This document shows, piece after piece, positions 5,868-6,252 of a stretch of DNA of 6,252 nt. The notes below the pieces were generated by a model. That model saw only the letters and a program-made list of their open reading frames with translations. It was not told the DNA's origin and searched no databases. Source of the DNA: an uncultured Sphingorhabdus sp. (GTDB lineage Bacteria > Pseudomonadota > Alphaproteobacteria > Sphingomonadales > Sphingomonadaceae); the NCBI GenBank assembly GCA_937873665.1, contig CALMYW010000095.1, forward strand, positions 1 to 6,252, in the 5' to 3' direction. How positions within the stretch are numbered: position 1 is the stretch's first letter; the number at the start of each line of letters is the position of its first letter. Made by a program: the position numbers and the translations under genes.

Positions 5868-6252
5868 TTGAGCCGAGGGGATCTGACTGAAGCAGAATGG
5901 TGCGTTCTAAAGACTTTGCTGCCCATCGAGTCTGAAAACCGTGGTCGAGGACGTCGGCCCGAGCACAACCGTTCGATCATCAATGGCATACTCTGGCGGC
6001 TCCGTTGCGGTGCCCCGTGGCGCGACGTGCCGCCCAAATATGGCAACTGGAACACCATTTATCGCCGGTTCCGGCGATGGAGTGAAGCCGGGGTCTGGGA
6101 GACCGTCGCCGTAACGCTCGCCGAGGTCATGGCAGATAGCGGCCATTACAGTATCGACAGCACCACAGTCCGCGCCCACGTCTCGGCAGCGGGCGGAAAA
6201 GGGGGACTCATCGACGCGCTCTTGGCCGCTCGCGGGGCGGGTTCACCAGTAA
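5868..6252 (+). CDS. IS5-family transposase, 5' part, with probable programmed frameshift
   Basis: The first 128 codons are in the window, starting with TTG and reading (M)SRGDLTEAEWCVLKTLLP. This is the N-terminal DUF4096-like domain of IS5 (IS427/IS1031-type) transposases. The conserved block NGILWRLRCGAPWRDVPPKYG spans 39-59, with YRRFRRW at 65-71. The DDE nuclease then begins at YSIDSTTVRAH (94-104), where Asp97 is the first catalytic Asp. The remaining acidic residues lie beyond the window. At codons 110-113 the DNA is A_AAA_GGG (6197-6203). Frame 0 continues as GGLIDALLAARGAGSPV. The -1 frame gives KRGTHRRALGRSRGGFTS, which is how other IS5 transposases continue (GRSRGGF, leading to TKIH). 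The full enzyme is thus probably made by -1 slippage on the A4G5 run. Both frames are open to the edge, and no damage is seen in the visible part. Confidence 0.9.
   Translation, partial: MSRGDLTEAEWCVLKTLLPIESENRGRGRRPEHNRSIINGILWRLRCGAPWRDVPPKYGNWNTIYRRFRRWSEAGVWETVAVTLAEVMADSGHYSIDSTTVRAHVSAAGGKGGLIDALLAARGAGSPV
6197..6205 (+). promoter_or_regulatory. A4G5 slippery run, probable -1 frameshift site in the transposase
   Basis: The run AAAAGGGGG in the phase GGA-AAA-GGG-GGA places an A_AAA_G slip motif on Lys111. Moving to the -1 frame gives K-R-G-T-H-R-R-A-L-G-R-S-R-G-G-F, the recognised IS5 continuation. Ribosomal slippage or transcriptional slippage on the G run could each do this. That the IS427 group uses such a split frame is family knowledge; use at this site is inferred. 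Confidence 0.6.

Larger units (their letters stand above)
5816..6252 (+). mobile_element. IS5-family insertion sequence, left part only
   Basis: The element contains the transposase frame from 5868 and extends past the right edge, so its right end and inverted repeats cannot be compared. The left boundary is a guess. TTA at 5813-5815 fits the TNA/YTAR-type targets favoured by IS5 relatives, and the DNA from about 5816 to 5867 (TTGACG near 5819, then GATTCAAGGC at 5840-5849 and GGAGG) looks like an IS leader. The true tip could lie 10-20 bp further right, for example at GAGCGG (5832-5837). Confidence 0.6.

Overview
The window is GC-rich DNA (codon third positions mostly G or C) that reads like an alphaproteobacterium. 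The protein style (IS5-type transposase, RND pump, MarR regulator, a small Cys-rich protein) suggests Sphingomonadales. This placement comes from sequence character only and was not tested by a search.

Layout. Positions 1 to about 109 (minus strand) hold what looks like the 3' part of a MOSC-domain gene that runs off the left edge; its upstream half is missing or degraded. Positions 110-590 contain no gene I can support: an AT-rich patch near 165-240, then non-coding-looking DNA with a few short hairpins. Positions 591-4848 (minus strand) are the core: a two-gene efflux operon, in which a lipoprotein membrane-fusion (periplasmic adaptor) gene is followed, with a 14-nt overlap, by an RND transporter of the HAE-1 type. 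Positions 4849-4936 are a short divergent control region with a strong 27-bp imperfect palindrome. Positions 4937-5383 (plus strand) encode a MarR-family regulator. Positions 5444-5767 (minus strand) encode a small Cys/His-rich, probably zinc-binding protein of unknown function. From about 5816 to the right edge lies the left part of an IS5-family insertion sequence, with an A4G5 slippery run inside its transposase frame.

How the genes work together. The adaptor, anchored in the inner membrane by a lipid, and the proton-driven RND trimer would pump hydrophobic or amphiphilic compounds across the envelope. No outer-membrane channel gene is present, so the pump probably borrows a TolC/OprM-like protein encoded elsewhere. 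The MarR protein is transcribed divergently and most likely binds the palindrome, which overlaps the predicted adaptor -35 element. Ligand-relieved repression of the pump is therefore the simplest model. The window is mostly a conventional regulated efflux module next to mobile DNA; I did not find a convincing wholly new system. The best leads are the operator architecture with possible leaderless starts, the transposase frameshift site, the MOSC remnant and the Cys-rich small protein.
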